Assembly (NCBI GenBank): GCA_019694555.1
Contig: JAIBBS010000012.1
Location: 1-64,000, forward strand
Source: Nannocystaceae bacterium
GTDB lineage: Bacteria > Myxococcota_A > Polyangia > Nannocystales > Nannocystaceae
Length of the DNA stretch: 64,000 nucleotides
Direction of reading: 5' to 3'
The position numbers were made by a program, and so were the translations under genes. How positions within the stretch are numbered: the stretch's first letter is position 1; each line of letters starts with the position of its first letter. The notes beneath the pieces are model-generated. The model did no database searches and was not told where the DNA came from. It saw nothing but the letters and a program-made list of their open reading frames with translations. Positions 1-9,006 of this stretch are shown one piece after another.

Positions 1-113
1 CCGAGCCCACGCCGCCGGGCGCGGCCAGTCCGCCGGGCCGCCCGACCGCACCGCTGCCGCCGCCGCCGCCGGATCAACCGGCCTACCGCGCCGACACGAG
101 GAGCCCGCCATGA
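1..113 (+). CDS. C-terminal tail of an upstream protein (partial), possibly penicillin-binding protein 2
   Basis: Only the last ~36 codons lie in the window. The third forward frame is open from base 3 and reads a Pro/Ala-rich tail with a run of five prolines, ending at TGA 111-113. The stop overlaps the ATG of rodA as ATGA, so the two genes are translationally coupled. In many bacteria the gene just before rodA is mrdA (PBP2), and myxobacterial PBP2 can have a Pro-rich C-terminus, so PBP2 is the likely identity. That comes from gene order only, since no catalytic domain is visible. Confidence 0.45.
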   Translation, partial: EPTPPGAASPPGRPTAPLPPPPPDQPAYRADTRSPP

Positions 114-1228
114 TCCGTTCCTCGCTGGATCGCCCGCAGGATCTGCTCAGCCGTCTGCGGCGCTCGATCGACTGGGTCGTCGTGATCGTGACGTTTTCGA
201 TCGTCACGCTGGCGATCATCAACCTCAACAGCGCGGGCAAGGGCGACTGGACCGGACGCGTCGCGACGCAGCTACGCTGGGTCGGGCTCGGCAGCATCGC
301 GATGTTCGTGATCACTGCGATCGACTATCGCGTGATCTACCGCGGCGCCTACGCGGCGTATGCCGCGGGCGTGGGCCTGCTCGCGCTGGTGCCGTTCTTC
401 GGCATCAAGGTCAACAACGCGCGACGCTGGCTCGGCACCGGTGACTGGCGGCTGCAGCCGTCGGAGGTGATGAAGATCCTCATCGTGGTGGCGCTGGCGC
501 GCTACCTCCACGACTCGTCGTCGCGCAAGGGCAAGGGCCTGCGCGAGCTGGGGCTGCCGGCGATCATGGTGCTCGCACCGATGGGGCTGGTGGTGTCCCA
601 GCCCGATCTGTCCACCGGCCTGATGATCGGCATCATCGCGATGTCGTTGCTGGCGGTCACGGGCCTGACGCTGCGCAGCGCGCTGGTGCTGATGTCCGCC
701 GGCGTGATCGCGTTCGCGTTGGGTTGGAGCTACATGCTGTCGTACCAGCGCAAGCGCATCGACGTGTGGCTCAACCCCGAGCTGTACGCCGACGACGAGG
801 GCTACCAGACCATCCAGGCGATGATCGCGGTCGGGGACGGCGGCTTCTTCGGCCGCGGCATCGACAAGGGCACCCAGAGCGCGCTGGGCTTCTTGCCCGA
901 GCCGTTCACCGACTTCCCCTTCGCGGTCTACGGCGAGGAATGGGGCTTCGTCGGCGGTGCAATGCTGCTCACGCTGTACATGAGCCTGGTGCTGTGGGCC
1001 ATCAACATCGCGTCGCAGGCGCGGGACCGATTCAGTGCGCTGGCATGCGTCGGCGTCGCGGCGCTGTTCTTCTGGCACGTCGCGATCAACGTCGGCATGG
1101 TGCTGCAGCTCTTGCCGGTCTCGGGCGTGACGCTGCCGTTCATCAGCGCCGGCGGCTCCAACGTGCTGACGATGATGCTGGCGCTGGGCGTGCTCATGAG
1201 CGTCTCGCGCTCGCGCCACGTTCGCTGA
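110..1228 (+). CDS. rodA: RodA, SEDS-family peptidoglycan glycosyltransferase of cell elongation
   Basis: A polytopic membrane protein of 372 residues, the usual RodA length. RodA polymerises lipid II into glycan strands in the inner membrane together with a class B PBP and the MreBCD elongasome. The SEDS signature is clear: an ARRW-LGTG-DWRLQPSE block near residue 110, a periplasmic loop with GEEWGFVGG, and a final helix with LPFISAGGSN typical of FtsW/RodA/SpoVE. RodA rather than FtsW is chosen from the QPSEVMK form of the central motif and the coupled upstream gene, which is probably PBP2. The ATG overlaps the upstream stop by 4 nt. The following lipid-kinase-like gene lies ~115 nt downstream with its own promoter-like hexamer. 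Confidence 0.93.
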   Translation: MIRSSLDRPQDLLSRLRRSIDWVVVIVTFSIVTLAIINLNSAGKGDWTGRVATQLRWVGLGSIAMFVITAIDYRVIYRGAYAAYAAGVGLLALVPFFGIKVNNARRWLGTGDWRLQPSEVMKILIVVALARYLHDSSSRKGKGLRELGLPAIMVLAPMGLVVSQPDLSTGLMIGIIAMSLLAVTGLTLRSALVLMSAGVIAFALGWSYMLSYQRKRIDVWLNPELYADDEGYQTIQAMIAVGDGGFFGRGIDKGTQSALGFLPEPFTDFPFAVYGEEWGFVGGAMLLTLYMSLVLWAINIASQARDRFSALACVGVAALFFWHVAINVGMVLQLLPVSGVTLPFISAGGSNVLTMMLALGVLMSVSRSRHVR

Positions 1229-1328
1229 CGCCGCCGGGTGCGCAGCGTGCTGCGCAGGGCCATGCACGGCCCGCGGCGGTGGCTGTGCACGCGCGTTCGC
1301 ACGGTGACGAGACCGTCACGGCGGCTCA

Positions 1329-1334
1329 TACTCT
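1329..1334 (+). promoter_or_regulatory. -10-like hexamer TACTCT upstream of the DAGK-like gene
   Basis: TACTCT lies 11 nt before the ATG at 1346. A TGACGA hexamer ~18 nt upstream could be the -35. The distances imply a 5' leader of only a few nucleotides. The hexamer resembles those before several other genes here (TACGCT 4559, TACACT 48606, TACTCT 46442). It is recognised by recurrence only. Confidence 0.4.
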
Positions 1335-1345
1335 GCGCACCGCTC

Positions 1346-2395
1346 ATGGCGCGATCGCAGCTGCCCGTCGTCGGCGTGCTCTCGAACCCCAACTCCGGCA
1401 AGAACCGGCGTCAGCCGGGTCGACGCCGCGAGTTGGAGCGCGCGGTCGGCAGCGTCGGCATCGTGCGACAGACTCGCGACCTCGCGGAGCTCGAGGCCGT
1501 GCTCGACGAGTTCCTCGACGCGGGGTGTCGCTACTGGGTCTGCGACGGCGGCGACGGCACGCTGCACTGGATGCTGTCGGTCGCCGACGCGCGCGTGCGG
1601 GCGCGTCGCGAGGCCGGGCACGAGACGCCGTGGCCGCGCGTGGTGCCGGGCAACGGCGGCAGCATCGACTTCGTCGCGCACAAGGCCGGCATCCGCGGTG
1701 ATGCGGTGCAGCTGCTGCGCGTGCTGGTCCACCGCGTGCGCTCGGGCGTGCCGCTGGCGACGGTGCCGATCGACACCATGCGCGTGCAGGGCACCCGCAG
1801 CGACGGCAGCGCCTTCGATCATCTCGGCTTCGCGTCGGCGCTCGGCGGCATCGCGCAGCGCTTCTTCGACAAGCTCTATGCGCGCGGCCCGGTGGATGCC
1901 TGGTCGATCGCGCACGTGATCGGTCGCTCGACCGCGGGCGCGGTCGCCAACTCGACCCCGGGCCTGGGCCAGCTGGTGCCATCGCACCTGCGCGAGTACG
2001 CCGGCGAGGTGTTCGAGCCGACGATGGCCCAGGTCGACGTCGACGGACGCCCGCTGCCGTTCTCGAGCTTCGCGTCGCTGCAGGTCGGCTCGATCGACAT
2101 CAGCCTCGGCGGCGTGGTCCGGACCTTCCGCCACGCGGCCGCGTCGGGAGTACTGCACGCGCAGGCGATCTCGACGTCGCCGCTGGGGATCGTCGCCAAC
2201 CTCCCCAACATCGTGCTCGGCACGCCGATCTGGGGTCGCAACGTGTTCGACGGCGCGGCGCAGCGCATGCGCGTGCGTGCGATCGAAGATCACACGCTCG
2301 ATCCGGTCATCGACGGCGAGTTGTTCCGCGGCTTCACGGCGCTGGACATCGGCCGCGGACCGGTGCTCGACGTGCCGGTGCTCTGCGCCGCGTGA
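1346..2395 (+). CDS. Diacylglycerol kinase catalytic-domain protein (lipid or sphingosine kinase family)
   Basis: About 349 residues. The N-terminus reads GVLSNPNSGKN, the opening strand-loop of the DAGK catalytic domain, followed by DGGDGTLHWML (the GGDGT nucleotide-binding motif) and VPGNGGSIDF. This family phosphorylates diacylglycerol or related lipids (DgkB, YegS, sphingosine kinase). The substrate cannot be read from sequence, and the C-terminal lobe is divergent. The frame is open further upstream to an ATG at 1262, but the domain begins right after MARSQ. The TACTCT hexamer also favours 1346, so that start was chosen. The gene follows rodA in the same direction and probably belongs to envelope-lipid metabolism. 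Confidence 0.8.
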   Translation: MARSQLPVVGVLSNPNSGKNRRQPGRRRELERAVGSVGIVRQTRDLAELEAVLDEFLDAGCRYWVCDGGDGTLHWMLSVADARVRARREAGHETPWPRVVPGNGGSIDFVAHKAGIRGDAVQLLRVLVHRVRSGVPLATVPIDTMRVQGTRSDGSAFDHLGFASALGGIAQRFFDKLYARGPVDAWSIAHVIGRSTAGAVANSTPGLGQLVPSHLREYAGEVFEPTMAQVDVDGRPLPFSSFASLQVGSIDISLGGVVRTFRHAAASGVLHAQAISTSPLGIVANLPNIVLGTPIWGRNVFDGAAQRMRVRAIEDHTLDPVIDGELFRGFTALDIGRGPVLDVPVLCAA

Positions 2396-2474
2396 GCCGA
2401 GAGGGAACGCACGGGCGCGGTGTGACGCACCCGCGGGGACGCACCGGTGCGCACCGCAGGCGTCCCGAAGGTGG

Positions 2475-2503
2475 TTGACAGCCCGCGGCGGTCGCGGCAG
2501 CGT
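2475..2503 (+). promoter_or_regulatory. Promoter with consensus -35 (TTGACA, 17-nt spacer, CAGCGT)
   Basis: A perfect TTGACA at 2475-2480 is followed after 17 nt by CAGCGT (xAxxxT), 17 nt before the ATG of the MYXO-CTERM protein. TTGACA is rare in non-coding DNA here. The only comparable case seen is before rplM (42767), where the -10 is CAGGCT. This suggests a housekeeping-sigma promoter with a short leader. Confidence 0.55.
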
Positions 2504-2520
2504 CCGCCTCGGAGTTTGCC

Positions 2521-3957
2521 ATGAAGCGCACCACCGCCACGCTGTTTGCTTGTTCCACCTTCGCGATCGCAGCGACCGCCCATGCCCGCGGTCTGCAGGC
2601 GCGCACCGAGGTCACCCCGGCGGACGGCTACGAAGCCGTCCCTGCGGTGCTCTTCGTGCCCGACGCGCCCATCTCGCTGATCCCCAGCTCGATGTGCCCG
2701 ATCTCGCAGGGCGGGAACGACAACGCGGGCCTGGGCTGCGTCGCCGGCCTCGACGCCGCGACCGACTACATGCCGCCGGCCAACCTGGTCAACGTCGTCG
2801 AGGGTCTGTCGAGCGCGCTCGCGCCGTACAACGTGCTGGTCACCTCGGTGCGCCCGCCCGAGTACGTGCCGTACCAGATGCTGCTGCCCTCGGACGAGGT
2901 CAACGCGGAGAGCCTCTCGCGCACCTGCGCCGGCGCGGCGATCGACTGCGACGGCGTGCAGCGCAACGACATCGCGTTCACCAGCGGCGGCTCGATGTTC
3001 TGCATGGACCCCGATCCGGTCCAGGCCGCGCTCATCGCGTTCGGCTACATGTCCGGGCTCGAGAACAACGACAACCCGATGGACCCGATGTTCTACCAGG
3101 CGGACGCGCCGTTCGGGCCCGACTTCACGATGCCGGCGCTGACCTACGCCGACACCTGCTCGAACCTCGTGCAGACCGTCGACGACATGGAGATGATCAA
3201 CCCGCTGCAGTGCGCGGCGTCGATCAACCACGAGCCCTACTGCGACGGCATGGACAACCAGGCCAACAGCCACCAGGAGCTGCTGGCGTACTACGGCCCC
3301 GGTCCGGTGGTCGAGGACACCACGCCGCCGACGGTCGAGGCGCTGGGCATCATGGACATGGACGGAGCCGTGATCCCCGACGGCGGCGCGCTGCCGCTGA
3401 CCGCGACCGTCAGCGACGACAGCGGCCCGGTGTTCGTGCGCTGGACGCTGACCTCCGACAACGCCGACTTCCTGACGTTCGACGCCGACGGCAACGGCTC
3501 GGTGTGCAAGTCGCACAACGGCGTGTGCGAGGTCGACTTCATGGGCGAGGTGCCGTACCAGCAGATCGAGGGCAACAACTACGACGCCACCGAGATCGCG
3601 ATGGTGCCCGGTGACGACTACACCATCACCTTCGAGGCCTCGGACCTCTACGGCAACACCATCGAGGCCGTGACCGTCACGATCACCGTCGAGGGTGGTG
3701 GCGGTGGGGAGAGCGGCGGCGCGGACACCTCCGGTGGCGGCAGCGCCAGCGCGAGCGACACCAACGCCAGCGCCAGCGCCAGCGACAGCAACGGCGACGA
3801 GTCGACCAGCAGCGACATCGAGGGTCCGGGTGACTCGGGCCAGACCGACGACAGCGGCGGCGGTTGCAGCTGCAACAGCCCCGGTGCCGGTGGTTCGGCG
3901 TGGTTCCTGCTCGGCTTCGTCGGGCTCGCGGCGGGTCGCCGTCGCTCGCGTCGCTGA
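2521..3957 (+). CDS. Secreted MYXO-CTERM protein with a metzincin-like core lacking the zinc histidines, plus an Ig-like domain
   Basis: 478 residues. A Sec signal peptide (MKRTTATLF...TAHA, cleavage near 22) is followed by a ~230-residue globular region, an Ig/cadherin-like segment beginning DTTPPTVEALG (~residue 265), a Gly/Ser/Asp-rich linker, and a MYXO-CTERM-like tail: Cys-Ser-Cys, a hydrophobic helix, then RRRSRR. Such tails are thought to be processed for cell-surface sorting in myxobacteria. Around residues 175-197 the sequence FGYMSGLENNDNPMDPM resembles the helix and Met-turn of metzincin proteases (HExxHxxGLxH...DPM), but the histidines are absent. At least ten cysteines suggest disulfides. 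It is preceded by a TTGACA promoter. The role is unknown: a surface-exposed, probably non-catalytic protein. Confidence 0.75.
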   Translation: MKRTTATLFACSTFAIAATAHARGLQARTEVTPADGYEAVPAVLFVPDAPISLIPSSMCPISQGGNDNAGLGCVAGLDAATDYMPPANLVNVVEGLSSALAPYNVLVTSVRPPEYVPYQMLLPSDEVNAESLSRTCAGAAIDCDGVQRNDIAFTSGGSMFCMDPDPVQAALIAFGYMSGLENNDNPMDPMFYQADAPFGPDFTMPALTYADTCSNLVQTVDDMEMINPLQCAASINHEPYCDGMDNQANSHQELLAYYGPGPVVEDTTPPTVEALGIMDMDGAVIPDGGALPLTATVSDDSGPVFVRWTLTSDNADFLTFDADGNGSVCKSHNGVCEVDFMGEVPYQQIEGNNYDATEIAMVPGDDYTITFEASDLYGNTIEAVTVTITVEGGGGGESGGADTSGGGSASASDTNASASASDSNGDESTSSDIEGPGDSGQTDDSGGGCSCNSPGAGGSAWFLLGFVGLAAGRRRSRR

Positions 3958-3964
3958 GACGACC

Positions 3965-4465
3965 TCAGCGGCCCGCTCGGGACGTCGACGAGGGCGTCGA
4001 TCCGCGCTGCGGATCGGCGCCTTCGTCGTTGGCGGGGTCGTGGCGCCAGCGCGCGACCGCGGCGTAGACCAGCGGATAGCCCACCGCGGTCGCGCCCGCG
4101 GCCAGCACCGCGGCGCCGAGCAGGAACGGGCCGAGCATCTGTCCCAGCAGCGCGAAGAAGCCGGCGGCGTCGAGCCGTTGCAGCTCGTCGAGCCCAGGAC
4201 CGGAGCGGCCCAGCAGCGAAAGGCCCAGCCACAGCTCGGTGGCATAGAAGAACGCGCCGGTCAGCGGGTTGACCACCGCGGTGCCGACGTACGTCGCCGG
4301 CAGGTTGCAGCGCAGAAGCGGCGCGATCGCCAGCGCGACGAACATGCCCGCGAACGGCACCGGCAACAGCGACAGCGACATCCCCAGCACGAAGCCGCCG
4401 GCGATGCCGCGCGGCGAGCCGCCCAGCGTGAGCAGCGAACGCAGCGCGGTGCGGAGCCGGGCCAT
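3965..4465 (-). CDS. DUF2062 membrane protein
   Basis: 166 residues from the ATG at 4465. The region after residue 12 (SPRGIAGGFVLGMSLSLLPV) and the later NPLTGAFFYATELWLG match the DUF2062 family: small inner-membrane proteins with three or four helices, often near glycosyltransferases or lipid enzymes, of unknown biochemical role. The frame stays open to an ATG at 4552, but the extra 29 residues are hydrophilic and would nearly abut the divergent TetR gene's control region, so the shorter start is preferred. The C-terminus is a hydrophilic Arg/Asp-rich tail. The gene is convergent with the MYXO-CTERM gene, with only a few nt between the stops. Confidence 0.7.
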   Translation of the reverse strand: MARLRTALRSLLTLGGSPRGIAGGFVLGMSLSLLPVPFAGMFVALAIAPLLRCNLPATYVGTAVVNPLTGAFFYATELWLGLSLLGRSGPGLDELQRLDAAGFFALLGQMLGPFLLGAAVLAAGATAVGYPLVYAAVARWRHDPANDEGADPQRGSTPSSTSRAGR

Positions 4466-4558
4466 CACGGGTTGCGTCCAGTCTAGCGTGGTGGGCTCGC
4501 CGGGCCCGCGCGCAGGGCTTTCGCGCCGCGGCGGTTGCGAATCTACCCTCAAGTCGAT

Positions 4559-4564
4559 TACGCT
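4559..4564 (+). promoter_or_regulatory. -10-like hexamer TACGCT upstream of the TetR gene
   Basis: TACGCT ends 8 nt before the ATG at 4573, within a relatively AT-rich stretch (GAATCTACCCTCAAGTCGATTACG). The spacing predicts a near-leaderless transcript. A TetR operator would normally overlap this region, but no clear palindrome is visible. Confidence 0.4.
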
Positions 4565-4572
4565 GGGAGCCG

Positions 4573-5168
4573 ATGGGACGTCCGCCGGCCTCCGCCGTCG
4601 CGACCGCGACCCCCGAGCGGATCCTCGACGCCGCGCGCTCGGAGTTCGCCGCCAACGGCTTCGCGCAGGCCAAGCTCGCCGACATCGCGGCCGCCGCCGG
4701 CATCACGCGGCCGTCGCTGCTGTACCACTTCGAGTCGAAGGAGGCGCTGTACGCCGCGACGGTGCAGCGCTGCTTCGAGCGCCTCGCGGTGGCGCTGCAA
4801 CGCAGCATCGTCGCGCCCGGGGACTTCGTCGATCGCGTGCGCGCGACGCTGCGCAGCTACCTCGAGTTCCTGTCGTCCGAGCCCGAGGTCGCGCGCATCG
4901 TGCTGCGCGAGCTCGTCGCCGGGACCGGGCCGGGCGCGGAGATCCTGCTGCACCAGGTCGCGCCGCTGGTCGATCTGGTCGAGCGCTTCGTGCGGGCGCA
5001 GGGCCGCGGCGCGGTGCGGCCGGGGCTGCCGGTGCGCGCGGCGGTGATGCAGATCGCGACCGATGGTCTGGTGCGCGCCGCCGCCGGCCCGCTGCGCAAG
5101 CCGCTGTGGGGTGAGGGCGACCATGCGCGCACGCTCGCGGAGCTGTTGCTGTTGCAGCAGGAGGCACG

Positions 5169-5172
<4 letters not shown>
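4573..5172 (+). CDS. TetR/AcrR-family transcriptional regulator
   Basis: 199 residues, normal for TetR. The N-terminal helix-turn-helix is textbook: ILDAARSEFAANGF, then KLADIAAAAGITRPSLLYHF with the usual YHFxSKEALY end, at residues ~15-60. The C-terminal ligand-binding and dimer domain is divergent, so the inducer is unknown. The stop overlaps the start of the diiron protein as ATGA, and a HAD gene follows with GTGA. The regulator is therefore co-transcribed with its probable targets and likely autorepresses the operon. Confidence 0.9.
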
Positions 5173-6316
<1,144 letters not shown>

Positions 6317-6320
<4 letters not shown>

Positions 6321-6910
6321 GCGCGCCGGTGCTGCTGCTCGACGTGATGGGGACGTTGGTCCACGACCCGTTCTACGTCGAGGTGCCGCGCTTCTTCGGC
6401 ACGCCGCTGCGGCAGCTGGTGGTGCGCAAGCACCCCAGCGCGTGGGAACGCTTCGAGCGCGGCGAGATCGACGAGGCCGAGCTCGCGACCACGTTCTTCG
6501 CCGACGGCACCGTGCTCGACGTCGACGGGCTCAAGGCGGCCATGCACGAGGCCTACCGGCTGTTGCCCGGCATCGAAGCGTTGCTGGGCGATCTCGCCGC
6601 CGCCGGCGTGGCGATGCACGTGCTGTCGAACTATCCGCGCTGGTACCGACTCATCGAGGACAAGCTGCAGCTGTCGCGGTGGGTGCAGTGGAGCTTCGTG
6701 TCGTGCGAGACCGGCGTGCGCAAGCCCGACCCGCAGGCCTACGCGCACGCGCACACACGACTCGGTGTCGCGCCGCGCTCGTGCGTGTTCGTCGACGATC
6801 GCGAGGACAACTGCGAGGCCGCGCGCGCGTCGGGCATGCAGGCGCTGGTGTTCACCGACGCCCAGGCCCTGCGCAGCGCGCTGCGGGGCCTCGGCATCGC
6901 GGGCGCGTGA
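6317..6910 (+). CDS. HAD-superfamily hydrolase lacking the second aspartate
   Basis: 197 residues from a GTG start that overlaps the upstream stop (GTGA). HAD motifs in order: DVMGTLV (residues 9-15), VLSNYP (motif II serine), RKPDPQAY (motif III lysine) and VFVDDREDN (motif IV aspartates), so the Rossmannoid core and nucleophile D9 are intact. At the +2 position, where phosphatases have the general acid Asp, this protein has Met11. Haloacid-dehalogenase-type members also lack that Asp, so a classical phosphatase activity is doubtful. A small cap is inferred between motifs I and II. It is the third gene of the TetR-diiron-HAD operon. Confidence 0.82.
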
Positions 6911-7260
6911 GCCCCCGCGCGGGCCGCCCGCGAGGCCCGCGACGGGCCCGAGCCATCACCGCAGGCGGGCGAGCGCCGCGCCCACGACCGGGCCCCACTG
7001 CCGACCTGGTCGGGCCCCGACGCCGTGGCCGTAACCGTCGCGACCCGACGGGCACGACCAGCGCTGCTCGAATGGCCACCCCGGCGCCCGTCCGCACGAA
7101 CGCGACTCGCCGCGGCGCATCGCCGCCCCCTGCCGCGCTGCCGCGAATTGGGCCATGCTTCAAGGTGGACGTCCGTGCCATCGACTGCGGCCCGAGGCCC
7201 GAGCGCAGAACCGGCACCCGCCGGGGGACGCCCGTGCTGCACGCCGCGAAAGGAGCGCCC
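6911..7260 (+). other. 350-nt intergenic region without a recognised gene
   Basis: Very GC-rich. No credible ORF, no tRNA-like structure and no clear terminator could be read. A lower-GC patch near 7142-7165 (GCGAATTGGGCCATGCTTCAAGG) is the best place for the hpf promoter. The only firm element is the ribosome-binding site AAAGGAG at 7249-7255. Confidence 0.5.
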
Positions 7261-7632
7261 ATGAAGCTGCCACTCGAGATCACGTTCCGCAACGTCGCGC
7301 GCACCGAGGGGATCGAAGAACGCATCAAGGCCAAGGCCGCCAAGCTCGACAAGTTCTTCGACCGCATCACCGGGTGCCGCGTCGTGGTCGAGTCGCCCCA
7401 CAAGCACCACCAAAAGGGCAACACCTACCAGATCCGGATCGAGCTCACGGTGCCGGGCGACGAGATCGTGGTGACCCGCGATCCGCAGTCCGCCGATCAC
7501 GAGGACCTCGCGATTGCGCTGCGCGACGCGTTCAACGCGGCCCAGCGCCAGCTCCAGGCCTACGCCGAGAAGCACAACCCCAGCACCTCGCACTCGAACA
7601 TGCGCATCACCGAGGTGCTCGAGGGCTCCTGA
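7261..7632 (+). CDS. hpf: Ribosome hibernation-promoting factor, short HPF/YfiA (RaiA) type
   Basis: 123 residues, the short form without the C-terminal dimerisation domain of long HPF. The fold is shown by ITFRNVARTEGIEERIKAKAAKLDKFFDRI at the N-terminus (given here in part) and by DEDL-type residues in the last helix (HEDLAIALRDAFNAAQRQL). These proteins bind the 30S decoding centre and idle or protect ribosomes in stationary phase. A strong AAAGGAG lies 5 nt before the ATG, one of the best Shine-Dalgarno sites in the window, and fixes the start. It is monocistronic and convergent with proA. The upstream gap leaves room for stress-responsive control, but no alternative-sigma site was identified. 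Confidence 0.9.
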   Translation: MKLPLEITFRNVARTEGIEERIKAKAAKLDKFFDRITGCRVVVESPHKHHQKGNTYQIRIELTVPGDEIVVTRDPQSADHEDLAIALRDAFNAAQRQLQAYAEKHNPSTSHSNMRITEVLEGS

Positions 7633-7680
7633 CCGACCGAGCGGTGCGGTCCGGGTCGCCGCGGCGGCCCGGTCCGCCGC

Positions 7681-9006
7681 TCAGGTGCGGTTGCGGTGCC
7701 GGAAGCGGCGCTTGCCGGGCGCGTAGTCCGAAGCGACCTGACCGGTGCCGCGCAACAACCAGCGATAGGTGACCAGCCCCTCGGCGCCCACGGGACCGCG
7801 CGCGCCGAGCTTGCTGGTGCTGATGCCCAGCTCGGCGCCCAGGCCGAAGCGGTAGCCGTCGGCGAAGCGCGTGCTCGCGTTGTGGAACACGCACGCGGCG
7901 TCGACGTTGGCGAGGAACTCGGCGGCGACGTCCTCGTCGTCGGTGACGATGCACTCGGTGTGGCGCGAGCCGTGGCGCTCGATGTGCTCGAGCGCGCCCG
8001 CGAGGTCGTCGACGCCGCGGATCGCGAGCTCGAGCGCGCCGAACTCGTGGCCGAAGTCCTGCGGTCGCGCGGGCACCAGCTCGGGGTGCAGCGCGCGCGT
8101 GCGCTCGCACGCCCGCAGCGTCACGCCGGCGCGGCGCAGCTCGGTCACGACGCCGTCGAGCACGTCCTGCGCGCCGCGCAGCCACAACAGCGTCTCGATG
8201 GCGTTGCACGCCGCGGGGTAGCTGCACTTGGCGTCGACGGCGATGCGCGCGGCCATCACCGGGTTGGCGGCGGCGTCGATCACCAGGTGGCACACGCCCT
8301 CGGCGTGGGCCAGCACCGGCACGCGGCTGTGTCGCTGCACGTGGTGCACGAACGCGGCCGAGCCGCGCGCGACGACCAGGTCGATGTCGCGCTCGAGCGT
8401 GATCAGGGTGTCGACGTCGGTGCGGTGCTCGAGCAGCGCGATCGCGTCGGGATCGAAGCCCTGCTCGACCAGCGCGGTGCGCAGCACGTCGCACAGCGCC
8501 CGGTTGCTGCGCACGGCCTCCTTGCCGCCCTTGAGCACGACCGCGTTGCCGCTGCGCATGGCCAGGCCGACGATCTGCGGCACCGCGTCGGGGCGGGCCT
8601 CGAACACCACCGCGATCACGCCCAGCGGACACGCGACGCGGCGCAGGTTGAGCTCGTCGTCGAGGTCGCGGTCGACGCTGACGCGGCCGAGCGGATCGGG
8701 CTGGCCGGCCAGGTGGCGCAGGCCTTCGACCAGCGCGCCGAGCTTGCGCTCGTCGAGCGGCAACCGATCGGCGGCGGCGGCGGTCAGCTCGCCCGCGTCG
8801 ACGGCGAGCTTCGCGTCGGCGAGATCGGCCGCGTTGGCGCGCAGGATCGCCTCGCGCGCGCCCGGGCGCTCGAGCGCGTCGGCCATGGCCAGCAGCACCG
8901 CACGACGCTCGGGGCCGCTGACGCGACCGAGCACGTGCCCGGCGCGGCGGGCCGCGCGGGCGATCGCGACGATGCGCTCGCGGTCCTCGCCGGGTTCGGC
9001 ACTCAC
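7681..9006 (-). CDS. proA: Gamma-glutamyl phosphate reductase (proline biosynthesis, step 2)
   Basis: 441 residues, close to the family's ~415-430. It reduces gamma-glutamyl phosphate to glutamate semialdehyde with NADPH in the cytoplasm. Recognised from FEARPDAVPQI, MRSGNAVVLKGGKEA, and the catalytic-cysteine segment AKCSYPAACNAIETLL. The C-terminus has FGLGAELGISTSKLGARGPVG, diagnostic for ProA. The GTG start overlaps the proB stop (GTGA). The same frame is open far upstream over proB, but homology begins here. It is the last gene of aroC-PH-proB-proA. Confidence 0.95.
   Translation of the reverse strand: MSAEPGEDRERIVAIARAARRAGHVLGRVSGPERRAVLLAMADALERPGAREAILRANAADLADAKLAVDAGELTAAAADRLPLDERKLGALVEGLRHLAGQPDPLGRVSVDRDLDDELNLRRVACPLGVIAVVFEARPDAVPQIVGLAMRSGNAVVLKGGKEAVRSNRALCDVLRTALVEQGFDPDAIALLEHRTDVDTLITLERDIDLVVARGSAAFVHHVQRHSRVPVLAHAEGVCHLVIDAAANPVMAARIAVDAKCSYPAACNAIETLLWLRGAQDVLDGVVTELRRAGVTLRACERTRALHPELVPARPQDFGHEFGALELAIRGVDDLAGALEHIERHGSRHTECIVTDDEDVAAEFLANVDAACVFHNASTRFADGYRFGLGAELGISTSKLGARGPVGAEGLVTYRWLLRGTGQVASDYAPGKRRFRHRNRT

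Noticed and set aside
272-1267. Long antisense reading frame over rodA, and many similar His/Arg/Ala-rich frames on the other strand of most genes (for example 28907-33334 and 35211-38798)
   Set aside because: They are shadows caused by high GC at third positions: composition is dominated by Arg, Ala, His and Asp, no domain can be read, and each lies over a well-supported gene.
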